Source of the DNA: a virus
Direction: 5' to 3' (one strand)
Virus record (IMG/VR): IMGVR_UViG_3300005613_000114
Coordinates: 1-46,584 of that record
DNA length: 46,584 nucleotides
Shown: positions 1 through 8,808 of the stretch, piece after piece
Layout: each line of letters opens with the position of its first letter
Numbering within the stretch: the stretch's first letter is position 1
Program-made: the position numbers and the translations under genes
The notes under the pieces: model-generated
Databases searched by the model: none
Told to the model about the DNA's origin: nothing
Seen by the model: the letters and a program-made list of their open reading frames with translations, nothing else

Positions 1-1096
1 GTCTACAAGCTATCATTATCTTACCGGACCCCGAATCAAAACATACATCGTCAATATAAGTCAATGAAGAGCTCACTAAAACCGGAGAATCGTAACTAAC
101 ACTTCCGTCGGCATTTATTGTACCCGCTATCGCATGTACCTGGTTTGACTGCAAAGAATCTAAATATACATGTACTACCTTATTATTGATAAAATCATAG
201 ACTGTTTTCGGACCACTAATAGAACTATTAGCAAATTGTTGAGATGTCGTAGAGTATACAAAACTATCAGTAGTTGTGAAAGTTCTAACTGCGCTCCAAG
301 CTGAGTCACCATAAGCTGTATCAGTGTGTCTTACTCTAAGTATGTATTCAGTACTAACTACGAAGTCTTCACTATCTAGAGTTATTGCTTCTAAGTTCAC
401 TGCATCATCTAGACTTTCAAAAACTAGGCTTGAGAAAGTTGGATCTGAGCTTAGAGCTATTTGCCAGTCAGTAGAGACGTGATTGTTAGCTCCATTGACT
501 ACATTGAAAGTACTAGTTGTGAAGTCAGTTTTAAAGTCTACATCAGTTAGATCTGGACTAGTAGTTGGATAAGTAACAACTGGAGTTTCAACGTATATAG
601 CAGTTGTTGTAAAATTAATGTACTCGCTAAAAGTGCTCGTGTAACCTTTAATATCTTTATATTGAACTCGCCATTTATAGTTAGTACCTAATGTTAGACC
701 AGTAGCTAATATAGTCGTTAAATTTACTGCATCGTCTATACTTGAAAATATTAAGTTATCTCCAGCATCTCTTACTTCCCAAGTTGAGCTAACATGAGTA
801 TTAGCCGCGTAAACACCTAAAAAATCTGAACCAACTAATGTAGCTTGAGTTAAACCAGGAACTGTTGAACCTTCAGTAGGCGATACGGCACTCGGTATTT
901 CTATTCTATCTAATCCACTTCCGTCACTTAAGCTTAAATTCTGAACAGCTGCTCCATCCCAAAACTTAAGATCATTAGACGTAGTATTAATCCAAATTTG
1001 ATTAGTTATTGGTGATCCTGGATCAGATGCAACAACTTGTACTGCTAACTCAGTTACGCCTTCTGTAACCTTAGCTATATGTGTTCTAATTGCCAT
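1..1096 (-). CDS. Tail fibre-like protein with fibronectin III-like domains (partial, 3' end off window)
   Basis: An open frame starts at ATG 1096 behind a good Shine-Dalgarno (GGAGGAATAA) and runs to the left edge without a stop, so at least 365 codons are visible. The start is MAIRTHIAKVTEG. Two beta-sandwich repeats follow at roughly residues 75-165 and 175-265. Each ends in a fibronectin III-like pattern: T-x-Y-x-W/L-R-V-x-Y/H before a W or Y and a TTT strand. After them comes a region resembling a beta-propeller blade (DDVCFDSGSGKIMIACR at the edge). Such arrays are typical of phage tail fibres or adhesins that contact the host surface. It is the last visible gene of the minus-strand virion block. 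The exact role and C-terminus are unknown because the gene is cut by the window. Confidence 0.75.
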   Translation of the reverse strand, partial: MAIRTHIAKVTEGVTELAVQVVASDPGSPITNQIWINTTSNDLKFWDGAAVQNLSLSDGSGLDRIEIPSAVSPTEGSTVPGLTQATLVGSDFLGVYAANTHVSSTWEVRDAGDNLIFSSIDDAVNLTTILATGLTLGTNYKWRVQYKDIKGYTSTFSEYINFTTTAIYVETPVVTYPTTSPDLTDVDFKTDFTTSTFNVVNGANNHVSTDWQIALSSDPTFSSLVFESLDDAVNLEAITLDSEDFVVSTEYILRVRHTDTAYGDSAWSAVRTFTTTDSFVYSTTSQQFANSSISGPKTVYDFINNKVVHVYLDSLQSNQVHAIAGTINADGSVSYDSPVLVSSSLTYIDDVCFDSGSGKIMIACR

Positions 1097-1131
1097 TTAT
1101 TCCTCCAAACGTCATTATATTATTTTTATAT

Positions 1132-1494
1132 TTATAGTATTTCAGTTGTGGTAATTTGGTCCATGCTATTTACGCCTATTCTAAAGACTTTTCCACCACT
1201 TAAACTTCTTATTCTAAAATCGTCATTCAAGACTTCGCCACCAACCGGTGTACTTAGTACTTGTAATTCTCCATCAGTGGTTATAGCAAAAGCAGCTTCA
1301 GAATTAGATCCACCTGTTACTTTTAAATTAGATACTACTGCACTTGCAGAGGTTTCTTGTGTATATAGCACTCCATCAGCTGTGCATTTAACTAACCATT
1401 TCTGTGTATTTGAATCTTCAAGCACAAAAGATGATACAGGTGTCAAACCGGTACCCTGTAAATTCCTATTTGAAAGTCGTCTTATAAAACCCAT
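1132..1494 (-). CDS. Small fibre-associated structural protein
   Basis: A 120-residue protein that starts at ATG 1494 with AGGGAGA seven bases upstream. It contains the stretch FVLEDSNTQKWLVKCTADG, which matches in pattern the repeated module F-I-L-x-x-P-D-x-x-x-W-x-F-T-V of the gene immediately upstream (1513-3609). The C-terminal part (FRIRSLSGGKVFRIGVN) also resembles that protein's segments ending in PLFQVRE. It therefore looks like one stand-alone copy of the same beta-rich module. It lies 18 bp after the upstream stop and is probably co-transcribed with it. A virion role at the fibre is inferred from context; no named family is recognised. Confidence 0.7.
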   Translation of the reverse strand: MGFIRRLSNRNLQGTGLTPVSSFVLEDSNTQKWLVKCTADGVLYTQETSASAVVSNLKVTGGSNSEAAFAITTDGELQVLSTPVGGEVLNDDFRIRSLSGGKVFRIGVNSMDQITTTEIL

Positions 1495-1512
1495 ATTAAT
1501 CTCCCTATATTA

Positions 1513-3609
1513 TTAAACTGCAGAATTGTCATTCATATATTTCCAAGTTGCATCAAATGTATCAAAATAAATCAATCTAATACCTGATCCAGTATCATAC
1601 ATTGCTATTGGCGCTAATCCTGTTACTGTAGGTGGTGGACTTATTGATGCTAACTGTGCCGTACTTATTATCTTAACATAAGCCAATGCTCCAGCATCTT
1701 GAGCAACCTCTTTTACCTCAAAAAGTGGCGTATTTTTCGCATTCTTAATTTGAAAATTATAACCTAAGATAGTAGATCCATCTAATGTAGTTATGATATT
1801 TACATTACTGACTTGTACTTTCCATATATATTCGCCACTTGACTCAAGGAAGAGGTTATCTATCTCATATGCACTAGGGTCTGCTGGGTATACCACGGAT
1901 AATGCACCTGAATTCGACGTTTCAAAAGAAACAAAATTACCATCTGGTCGCTTAATCTTAATATTGGTTTCATCACCGTGTACACCAACGTTAGTTGACT
2001 GTATAGTGCCAGTATCAGTCACTGTAAATCTCCATAGCGTAGAGTCCGGAGATCGCAATATGAAGTCAGTTATTTCAGGTTTCAGCTTAATTGATAGATC
2101 TTCTTTTTCGATTCTATTGACACTAGTTATAGCAGCGTCATCAGTGGGATATTCACGCACCTGAAAAAGAGGTTTATTTTTATCATTTATGACTTTAAAG
2201 CGATTATTCCACGTAGCATCATCTACAGTAGCGATAACATCACTATTATTGACTGTTAATTCCCACATAGTTCCTTCAGGGGCTTCTAAATATATAGCAT
2301 CGACACTTACTGCTGAAGGATCAGCTGGAGATACTGCTTGTATTTCTCCACTATTATCGACTGAAAATGAAACTTCAACACCATCAGGTCTAGTTATCTT
2401 ATACAATGATACATCGCCGCCAGCTCCAGAGGTTGCAACAATTTCACCTAAATTACTCACAGTGAATTGCCATTTAGTTGTATCTGGTGCTTGTAGGATA
2501 AATTCTTTAACCACTGGTTTTAATTGCACTGTAAGATTACCATTGTCATCAGTAATACGTGTGGTATTAATATCAACTTCTACAATACCATCAGCAACCT
2601 CAGTAACTGTACCAGCGGGAAACCGCATAGTTCGTACATCGTTAGAGACAGGCGAACCATCAACTTCTTGAATTTTTAAGACATCTTCAATCCCTGTACC
2701 AGGTTCAAACTGATGTATATCGTCATTCTCAATATTTTGTATTGTCCCTGCATTGTTATATAGCTCGATATATCCGATAGGATATCTCTCATTGGTGAAG
2801 CTTGGTATTGTTGCATTATTAATGACACCGTTTTGCACACCATATTTAGCGGAAATTAATCCAGCTTCATCAATTTCAAATAAGACTTTAATGTAGTTAC
2901 CTGGATCTACATTTAAAACTGGTACTCCACCAGCAGATGTGGGATTAACTACGACAGCTCCACCTGTCACCGATGGAAAAGTTATTGTTACACCACCAGC
3001 GAAATCTGGTGCCGTTCTAGAATTTATATGCCTTTCAGTTACTGGATGCTGGATTGATGCAGAGCCGATATGGACAGTTAAGTCACCGCTATCTACACCT
3101 TGTTGAGTGACGGTGAAATTAAAACCAGTTCCAGCATCTACGATATCAGTTACTTCTCCACCATGTATATTAGTTACTATTATAGTAGATCCAACACTAC
3201 TAGCACTAAAATCAGCCACTTTATTTAAAGTATTTCTAGTTATACTGGCTATATCTTCAGCTGTTGCATCTGCGTTGATGCTCACTCCAATCCCTATTCT
3301 TCCAGCGATTGCAGGATCAGTACCTAGGCCAGCTACACTATACCATATATAATATAAATTAGCTGGATCATCAATTTGAAAATATGTATTATTTAAACTA
3401 CCAGCGACATCAGCAACTGTAGTTATCTGAGTTATTTCAGGGATTGCAGGAGAGGCAGTAATATCAAACGGGAATCTACCTAAAATACCACTATTGGTAT
3501 CTATTTTTTCAAATATTACATCTAATTGTTCATTAGAAGAAGTACCTATATTAGGTAAGGCGTCTCTATTTTTAATTTGCCTCGCTGTAGTTTTTGTTAT
3601 GCCTGCCAT
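1513..3609 (-). CDS. Tail fibre/appendage protein with tandem beta-modules
   Basis: A 698-residue protein. The N-terminus (MAGITKTTARQIKNRD) looks like an attachment segment. Residues about 75-165 hold a module of type F-x-I-x-x-x-x-x-x-Y-x-x-W-Y with a later helix (AEDIASITRNTLNKV), also found in the sheath and J-like proteins of this phage. The C-terminal half holds two copies of a repeat: FILQAPDTTKWQFTV, IKRPDGVEVSFSV and PLFQVRE in the first, and FILRSPDSTLWRFTV, IKRPDGNFVSFET and PLFEVKE in the second. This modular, repetitive build is typical of fibres. The preceding 64-bp gap carries an extended -10-like box. A receptor-binding or fibre-shaft role is inferred, not shown. Confidence 0.75.
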   Translation of the reverse strand: MAGITKTTARQIKNRDALPNIGTSSNEQLDVIFEKIDTNSGILGRFPFDITASPAIPEITQITTVADVAGSLNNTYFQIDDPANLYYIWYSVAGLGTDPAIAGRIGIGVSINADATAEDIASITRNTLNKVADFSASSVGSTIIVTNIHGGEVTDIVDAGTGFNFTVTQQGVDSGDLTVHIGSASIQHPVTERHINSRTAPDFAGGVTITFPSVTGGAVVVNPTSAGGVPVLNVDPGNYIKVLFEIDEAGLISAKYGVQNGVINNATIPSFTNERYPIGYIELYNNAGTIQNIENDDIHQFEPGTGIEDVLKIQEVDGSPVSNDVRTMRFPAGTVTEVADGIVEVDINTTRITDDNGNLTVQLKPVVKEFILQAPDTTKWQFTVSNLGEIVATSGAGGDVSLYKITRPDGVEVSFSVDNSGEIQAVSPADPSAVSVDAIYLEAPEGTMWELTVNNSDVIATVDDATWNNRFKVINDKNKPLFQVREYPTDDAAITSVNRIEKEDLSIKLKPEITDFILRSPDSTLWRFTVTDTGTIQSTNVGVHGDETNIKIKRPDGNFVSFETSNSGALSVVYPADPSAYEIDNLFLESSGEYIWKVQVSNVNIITTLDGSTILGYNFQIKNAKNTPLFEVKEVAQDAGALAYVKIISTAQLASISPPPTVTGLAPIAMYDTGSGIRLIYFDTFDATWKYMNDNSAV

Positions 3610-3648
3610 ATGTTTACCTTATCTGACTTTTACTATGTTACTACTATT

Positions 3649-3657
3649 ATTATATCA
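3649..3657 (-). promoter_or_regulatory. Candidate extended -10 promoter for the distal fibre genes
   Basis: On the minus strand this reads TGATATAAT, a perfect extended -10 (TGn plus TATAAT), in the 64-bp gap between the 124-residue gene and the 698-residue fibre gene. No good -35 is visible. The same TGnTATAAT form occurs at 37241, 41833 and 41899. Assigned by sequence pattern only. Confidence 0.4.
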
Positions 3658-3673
3658 GTAAAACAATTAGCTA

Positions 3674-4048
3674 TTAACTTCTATCTACTCGAAAACGAAT
3701 GCGATCACCAACTATAGTATCGAAAGTTAGTGCTATTTTTGTGTATTTAGTTGTGGTTGTGACCTCTCCATCAGTATTGGAGCCGACTTGCCACGTTGCG
3801 GGATCGGGAGTTACGAAATTATAATCAGTTATTTCATCTAATAGGTCACCATTTAACCAAACCTCTAGATTATTTTCCTCGTATGTTCCTTTATTAGGTA
3901 GAGTAATTGAATCTCCAGTTTCTGCATCAGCTAAATTTATTTGATTTTCTCCAGACGCACCACTAGATACGATGTCTATAAAGTCATCATAAATCTCAAT
4001 ATCTGTCATACGAGGTATGCCATTAATTAATGATAAGCGTTTAACCAT
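3674..4048 (-). CDS. Small virion protein with C-terminal beta-module
   Basis: A 124-residue protein (MVKRLSLINGIPRMTDIEIYDD). The second half (NLEVWLNGDLLDEITDYNF, then a segment ending VGDRIRFRVD) matches in pattern a domain of the 1099-residue fibre-like protein at 8809-12108 (LELFLNGQPLTLGKDWEEV, then VGDELRIRID). The two therefore share a beta-sandwich module, probably a small structural or fibre-assembly component. It is preceded by a strong terminator (4067-4093), so it must depend on read-through or on its own promoter. Shine-Dalgarno GGGAA precedes the ATG at 4048. No specific function is recognised. Confidence 0.7.
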   Translation of the reverse strand: MVKRLSLINGIPRMTDIEIYDDFIDIVSSGASGENQINLADAETGDSITLPNKGTYEENNLEVWLNGDLLDEITDYNFVTPDPATWQVGSNTDGEVTTTTKYTKIALTFDTIVGDRIRFRVDRS

Positions 4049-4066
4049 AGATTATTCCCGTAATAC

Positions 4067-4093
4067 AAAAAAAAGGAGCACCGAAGTGCTCCT
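4067..4093 (-). terminator. Rho-independent terminator with tetraloop
   Basis: On the minus strand, an AGGAGCAC / GTGCTCC stem closed by a TTCG tetraloop is followed by eight T residues. It lies just after the stop of the long coiled-coil fibre gene (4114-7242) and before the 124-residue gene. This is a textbook intrinsic terminator. Confidence 0.93.
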
Positions 4094-4113
4094 CTTATTA
4101 TACTTAATAATTA

Positions 4114-7100
4114 TTAGTTAACACCCATAACCTGAATGCCAGAAACTAGAATCTTAGCTGTTCCAGCTGCACCGACTTTAGCTACAACACCGACTTTCAC
4201 AACAGCTTTATCATTAGCTGAAGGAGGAGTAAGAGTGATTGCACCAGAAGTACTTAAGAAAACTGGTTTTCCTTCATCTTGAGATGCTGTAAAAGCAACA
4301 CTTGAAAGAATTTCACCAGTAAGAACAACGTCAATATCATCGCCAGCAGAGATAGCAACTGTTGGATATACTAGTCCAATAACATGAAATGTATCAGTTG
4401 TAGCAGCATCTTCATCAGCTTTGTAAACTCTAGTGTCAGTTTCACCATTCATACTCATTCTAACAGCAAATACAGTATTAGCTGCATATGCTTCACCAGC
4501 AACCATAGTCTTAACAACCAATGATGCGTCGCCAGCTGCTTCGAGTTGAGTTTCTAATTCTTGTAAAGCACCTTTTATGCTAGAATTATCAGTGATAATT
4601 GTACCAGTAAAGGCTCCAAGATCAGTTGCATTTTCAGCAACACCAGATAATGAAATTAAATCATCGACATTGCTATCGGTTTCTTCGTAAGCTGTTTCTA
4701 AATCTTGAAGAGCTTCTTTAACTGTTCTATTATCAACAATTGTTGAGCCAGTAAAAGCGCCAAGGTCTGTAGAGTCAACTGCTACACCAGAAAGAGAAAC
4801 TAAGTTCCCAATGTCATCAGTGTTAGCAGAGATGTTTCCAGCGTTAGTTGAGATGTTACCAGCATTAGTTGAGATATTTCCAGCATTAGTTGAAATATCA
4901 TCAGCATTAGTCTTCATCTGAGTATCAAGATCAAGTAGATCTTCTGTGATATCAGCATTACCATCAATATAGTTACTTCCAGAATGAGCAACGTAATCGC
5001 CGTTGGCATCAACTGCTGCGCCCATAGCTGCTTCAATAGCATCTATTTCAGATTGAGCACTACTGATATTACCAGCATTAGTTGATCCAGTATCAGCATT
5101 AGCTTTAACTTGAGTATCAAGATCAAGTAGATCTTCAGTTACATCAGCATTACCATCAATATAATTAGTACCAGAATGAGCAACGTAATCACCATTGGTG
5201 TCTATTACTGCACCCATAGCTGCTTCAATAGCGTCTATTTCGGATTGAGCACTACTAATATTTCCAGCGTTAGTTGAGATGTTACCAGCATTAGTTGAGA
5301 TATTTCCAGCATTAGTTGAGATGTTACCAGTATTAACAGAAATATTTCCGTCTAATTTTTCAATAGCAGCTTCAATGCTATCACCACCAGCGACAACACC
5401 AGCAGCAGCACTATAGCTAGTTGTTAAATCAATTCCATCTGCGAAATTCCAATCAACATCACCAATCTTAATTAGATCAGTTCCATTAAATGCATAACTT
5501 GCAGAATTTTCTTGTCCTGCGGGGCTATCTGGAAGATCATAACGAACATAAAAAGTATGACCAGCAGCTAGAGCTTCCATTGCAACACCGGCATGGTTTG
5601 AGCCGGTATCGTCTTCAACTTTTAGTGTTCCACCATCGTCATAAACATAAAATAGTTTATCAGCACCAGATGTGTTTACAGAAAGAATAAAATCCCCTGC
5701 AGCGAAGTCCCCAACAGCTAACTGAGGAGATTCATCATCAGAGAAAGGAAGTAAAGATGAAAGTGTATCACCATTAGAAGCAGTATTTAAATCTGCATCT
5801 GCAGTTATAGCTTTAGCATGGGTTTTCCAATCAAGTCCAGAACTAACTGTACCAATTGCATCCTCTAAATCCTGTAAAGCGCCTTTGACTGTTTCGTTAT
5901 CAGCAATAACTGATCCAGCAAAAGATCCAAGATCAGTTGCATTTTCAGCAACACCAGAAAGAGTTACTAAATCGTTAACATTAGTGTCAACCTCTTCATG
6001 GGCAGTTTCTAAATCTTGAAGAGCCTCTTTAACTGTTCTATTATCAACAATTGTTGAGCCAGTAAAAGTACCAAGATCAGTTGAATCTACAGCTACACCA
6101 GAAAGAGTAACTAGATTTCCAATATCATCAGCATTAGCTGAAATATTGCCAGCATTAGTTGAAATATTCCCAGCGTTAGTCGAAATGTTTCCCGCGTTAG
6201 TTGAGATATCATCAGCATTAGTTTTTGCTTGAGCATCAAGATCAAGTAGATCTTCAGTAACACTTGCATTACCATCGATGTAGTTGCTTCCAGAATGAGC
6301 AACGTAATCACCATTGGCATCTATTACTCCGCCCATAGCTGCTTCAATAGCATCTATTTCGGATTGAGCTGCAGCACCATTTCCGTCTAATTTTGCAATA
6401 GCTGCTTCAATAGTATCACCATTAGCTACTGTACCAGCTGATGCTGCGTAACCACTAGTTAATACAAAAGATTCAGCATCAACGCCGCCATCAACATTAT
6501 TTAATTCATTCTCACCAATTCCACCGGCTTTAACTTGAATAGTGCTTCCACTTAATTCAATTGAAGAGTCATCAAGAGCTCCCCAAGATGGAGCAGCTGT
6601 ACCACCGGATAATAGGATCTCTCCAGCATTACCGACAGGTCCCATTTCCATAGAATCAGAATCAGAATAAACAATTGATCCTGCAGAAGCTGCTAAACTG
6701 GCTCCAGTTCCACCTTCGCCTAAGCCAAGGAAGCCATTATTACTAAAACCTCTATATTCTTTTCCAGTTTCGCCAGAGTCATATAGGAAGGATACATAAG
6801 TCTTAGAGTCAGCACCTGTATTAACAGATACATCAGCATTTTCAAATTGAACGTCACTAGGAAAGTCAACTGAAAAACCACCAGTCGCGTCTTGGTTGAT
6901 TACCAATAGATATTCACCAGAGTCTTTTCCGTTAGCAAAAGTCAATACGGTATTTGCTGTAATTTCAATTTCTTGGATATTCCCATTATCCCAATCAATT
7001 GTTGCGGCGGCACCAGAGTCGCCATTGGCATAGATAGCATCTTGTGCTAATTGCCCTTTTAACGTAAGATCTTTTACGTTAGAAATGTTTTTATCTCCAA

Positions 7101-7242
7101 ATAAAAACCCATCAGCATCAGCTGTAATCTCTAAATTAGATGCACCAATTTTAATCGAACCAACGACTAGTGCATTAGATGAGAGATCTACTTGTCTCTG
7201 AATACCATTGAGTAGTCTGGAAAGTCTACTAATGTCTGCCAT
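4114..7242 (-). CDS. Long tail fibre with heptad coiled-coil arrays
   Basis: A 1042-residue protein. After a beta-rich N-terminus it has three arrays of the seven-residue repeat NAGNIST. In this repeat Ala and Ile alternate at 3/4 spacing, so they can fill the a and d positions of a coiled coil, as in trimeric fibre stalks. Between arrays lies a module (EIDAIEAAMG, NGDYVAHSG, NYIDGNA, TEDLLDLD) present three times, and a second module (LSGVAVDSTDLG, DNRTVKEALQDLE) repeated four times. The last ~140 residues resemble the 150-residue protein at 7455-7907. The gene starts with ADISRLSRLLNGIQ behind GGAGGAAATT and ends at a strong terminator. A trimeric fibre shaft is likely; the binding target is unknown. 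Confidence 0.8.
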   Translation of the reverse strand: MADISRLSRLLNGIQRQVDLSSNALVVGSIKIGASNLEITADADGFLFGDKNISNVKDLTLKGQLAQDAIYANGDSGAAATIDWDNGNIQEIEITANTVLTFANGKDSGEYLLVINQDATGGFSVDFPSDVQFENADVSVNTGADSKTYVSFLYDSGETGKEYRGFSNNGFLGLGEGGTGASLAASAGSIVYSDSDSMEMGPVGNAGEILLSGGTAAPSWGALDDSSIELSGSTIQVKAGGIGENELNNVDGGVDAESFVLTSGYAASAGTVANGDTIEAAIAKLDGNGAAAQSEIDAIEAAMGGVIDANGDYVAHSGSNYIDGNASVTEDLLDLDAQAKTNADDISTNAGNISTNAGNISTNAGNISANADDIGNLVTLSGVAVDSTDLGTFTGSTIVDNRTVKEALQDLETAHEEVDTNVNDLVTLSGVAENATDLGSFAGSVIADNETVKGALQDLEDAIGTVSSGLDWKTHAKAITADADLNTASNGDTLSSLLPFSDDESPQLAVGDFAAGDFILSVNTSGADKLFYVYDDGGTLKVEDDTGSNHAGVAMEALAAGHTFYVRYDLPDSPAGQENSASYAFNGTDLIKIGDVDWNFADGIDLTTSYSAAAGVVAGGDSIEAAIEKLDGNISVNTGNISTNAGNISTNAGNISTNAGNISSAQSEIDAIEAAMGAVIDTNGDYVAHSGTNYIDGNADVTEDLLDLDTQVKANADTGSTNAGNISSAQSEIDAIEAAMGAAVDANGDYVAHSGSNYIDGNADITEDLLDLDTQMKTNADDISTNAGNISTNAGNISTNAGNISANTDDIGNLVSLSGVAVDSTDLGAFTGSTIVDNRTVKEALQDLETAYEETDSNVDDLISLSGVAENATDLGAFTGTIITDNSSIKGALQELETQLEAAGDASLVVKTMVAGEAYAANTVFAVRMSMNGETDTRVYKADEDAATTDTFHVIGLVYPTVAISAGDDIDVVLTGEILSSVAFTASQDEGKPVFLSTSGAITLTPPSANDKAVVKVGVVAKVGAAGTAKILVSGIQVMGVN
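4831..4893. repeat. 21-bp tandem repeat array (C-terminal side of fibre gene)
   Basis: Three consecutive units of 21 bp (GATGTTTCCAGCGTTAGTTGA and near copies), flanked by degenerate units on both sides. They encode the heptad NAGNIST on the minus strand. Confidence 0.85.
5257..5342. repeat. 21-bp tandem repeat array (central)
   Basis: About four units of the same 21-bp repeat as at 4831-4893, encoding NAGNIST heptads. The end unit is degenerate. Confidence 0.85.
6121..6222. repeat. 21-bp tandem repeat array (N-terminal side)
   Basis: Four to five units of the 21-bp repeat with more third-position variation than the other arrays. They encode the same heptads of the fibre stalk. Confidence 0.85.
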
Positions 7243-7260
7243 AATTTCCTCCGGCTGTTA

Positions 7261-7446
7261 TTATTTATCTTCCTCAATGACTATCTGCATTTTAGTTGAG
7301 TAGCCATAAACCTTTAATATTTTATTTGCTTCTATTACTGCCTCGTCAACGATGGTTCGTAACTTAGCACCAATTTTTTCTTCTAATTTTTTTAAATCTT
7401 GCTCACTTAATTTGTCTACATTAACCTTTCGTTGTCTATCTTTCAT
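7261..7446 (-). CDS. Small conserved-looking phage protein, 61 residues
   Basis: A 61-residue, highly charged and mostly helical protein (KLSEQDLKKLEEKIGAKLR, then IVDEAVIEANKILKVYGYS). It lies between the 150-residue beta protein and the long fibre gene, separated by 8 and 18 bp, so it is probably in the same transcript. No signal peptide, membrane segment or cysteines. Its predicted helices could act as an assembly factor for the neighbouring fibre, but that rests on position alone. I do not recognise a characterised family. Confidence 0.7.
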   Translation of the reverse strand: MKDRQRKVNVDKLSEQDLKKLEEKIGAKLRTIVDEAVIEANKILKVYGYSTKMQIVIEEDK

Positions 7447-7454
7447 TATAACTC

Positions 7455-7907
7455 CTATAGTTGCCCAATCACTTGAATATGCAGAATCAAGTCTTTTTTG
7501 AGTGGGTCAAAATGGTTCTTAGCGATAACGCCGATTCTTATGACAAAATCTCCAGCTACGAAACCACCTAAGCCGATACTAGGAAGAACATTTGTTAATC
7601 CTCCAGTTTTATCGACATAAATAGTGTCACCAAAATCTGCAGCAGTTGTCACTTCTTCGATTGTACCATTATATGCTAAATACCCACCTGCAGAAACAGC
7701 GATAGTTTCACTATTAATTACACCTACACACGCAAGTGCTTCAGCTTCTATAGATACATTAATTTTTTGATAAGTTCCATCAGAGTGGATCCTAACTGGT
7801 GTATAACGTGTTAAAACTGCACCAGTCTCGTTGATAATCTTCATTTCAACAGTTTTACTGGGAGTGGTATCAAGACCGCGACTATCCTTTCTGCTTATAT
7901 ATGTCAT
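7455..7907 (-). CDS. Small beta-rich virion/fibre protein
   Basis: A 150-residue protein. Its core (ETGAVLTRYTPVRIHSDG, VGVINSETIAVSAGGYLAY, IRIGVIAK) resembles the last ~140 residues of the 1042-residue fibre (ANTVFAVRMSMNGE, VIGLVYPTVAISAGDDIDV, VKVGVVAK). It therefore looks like a free-standing copy of a fibre-end or decoration-type domain. Start ATG 7907 has AGGAGATATA directly upstream. That ribosome site lies inside the 3' end of the endonuclease gene at 7882-8805, whose last codons overlap this gene by 26 bp. Structural role inferred from homology and position. Confidence 0.7.
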   Translation of the reverse strand: MTYISRKDSRGLDTTPSKTVEMKIINETGAVLTRYTPVRIHSDGTYQKINVSIEAEALACVGVINSETIAVSAGGYLAYNGTIEEVTTAADFGDTIYVDKTGGLTNVLPSIGLGGFVAGDFVIRIGVIAKNHFDPLKKDLILHIQVIGQL

Positions 7908-8805
7908 TATATCTCCTAGAAAATTGTCTAAAAATATATCCCTCTAAATCGTCTTTTTTCCAATATGGGATACGAATTAGAACTATTCCATGCTCTTTAC
8001 ATAATTTATTTTTTAACTCATCTCGCTTTTTAATTTCTTTTAAGGTTTTATTTTTTTGAAACCTAAAAGTAAAATCATGATAATGCTGCTCACCATCATA
8101 TTCAAAAGCTAACTTTAATTCTTCACAGTAACCGTCTAATTCTAAATTGTAACCAGTGGCTGGGTTTTTAAGGAAATCTGGCCTAACTGTTGGAAATTGT
8201 TTATTAAATTTAGTTTCAAATATTTTTCTTACTTGTTTTTCTGTTTTATTTGTATTACATTTTGGACACCAATGTTTCTGTTGTATTGAATTAAGACTTG
8301 CTTCCCAAATATGCCCTTTATTACATTGCCACTTCATTTTAGTATAATTATTAATATATTCATTAGATAAGCATTTACCATTATTCTTTTTAGCTATATT
8401 ATAACAATACTGTATACTTAATCGTTTATTTTTTGCACACTTTGGGCACCAAGAGCCTTGATAAATATTACTATAAGTTGCTTCCCAAATATGCCCTTTA
8501 TTGCATTGCCACTTCATTTTAGTATTGGCATTAAGATATTTATAAGACAGACACTTTCCTTTATTTTCTTTAGCAGCCTCATTACAATTGTGCATTGTTA
8601 ATCGCTGACTTGCTCCTTTTATATTCTTTGCACACTTTGGACACCAGCTACCTCGTTTAATACTGTCAAATATAGCTTCCCAAGTATGTCCTTTATTGCA
8701 CTGCCACTTCATTTTAGTTTTGCAATTATAGTAGCAATATGATAAGCATTTGCCATGACGCTTTAAAGCTATATCATGGCAATATTGTATATTTAGCTTG
8801 CCCAT
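7882..8805 (-). CDS. Free-standing endonuclease: three zinc ribbons plus Vsr-like nuclease domain
   Basis: A 307-residue protein. Three tandem ~60-residue treble-clef/zinc-ribbon repeats share KMKWQCNKGHxWEA...SWCPKC. Their likely ligands are C36/H40/C55/C58, C101/H105/C120/C123 and C161/H165/C180/C183. The C-terminal ~125 residues hold a nuclease-like domain: RPDFL, LELDGYCEEL, FEYDGEQHY and a final IVLIRIPYW strand, as in Vsr-like/PD-(D/E)XK enzymes. This combination fits a mobile, homing-type endonuclease with DNA-binding repeats. No Shine-Dalgarno is visible before the ATG, which follows the 1099-residue gene by 3 bp. Its 3' end overlaps the next gene by 26 bp. It interrupts the virion gene order. 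The catalytic assignment is by motif only. Confidence 0.8.
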   Translation of the reverse strand: MGKLNIQYCHDIALKRHGKCLSYCYYNCKTKMKWQCNKGHTWEAIFDSIKRGSWCPKCAKNIKGASQRLTMHNCNEAAKENKGKCLSYKYLNANTKMKWQCNKGHIWEATYSNIYQGSWCPKCAKNKRLSIQYCYNIAKKNNGKCLSNEYINNYTKMKWQCNKGHIWEASLNSIQQKHWCPKCNTNKTEKQVRKIFETKFNKQFPTVRPDFLKNPATGYNLELDGYCEELKLAFEYDGEQHYHDFTFRFQKNKTLKEIKKRDELKNKLCKEHGIVLIRIPYWKKDDLEGYIFRQFSRRYNDIYKQKG

Positions 8806-8808
8806 ACG

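Noticed and set aside
1079-3352. Plus-strand frames opposite the fibre genes (e.g. 1079-1516, 2189-2671)
   Set aside because: They are antisense shadows in third-position-biased genes. The minus frames have ribosome sites and structured repeats.
4114-7242. CRISPR-like array from the 21-bp repeats
   Set aside because: The repeats are contiguous without spacers, in frame, and encode protein heptads.
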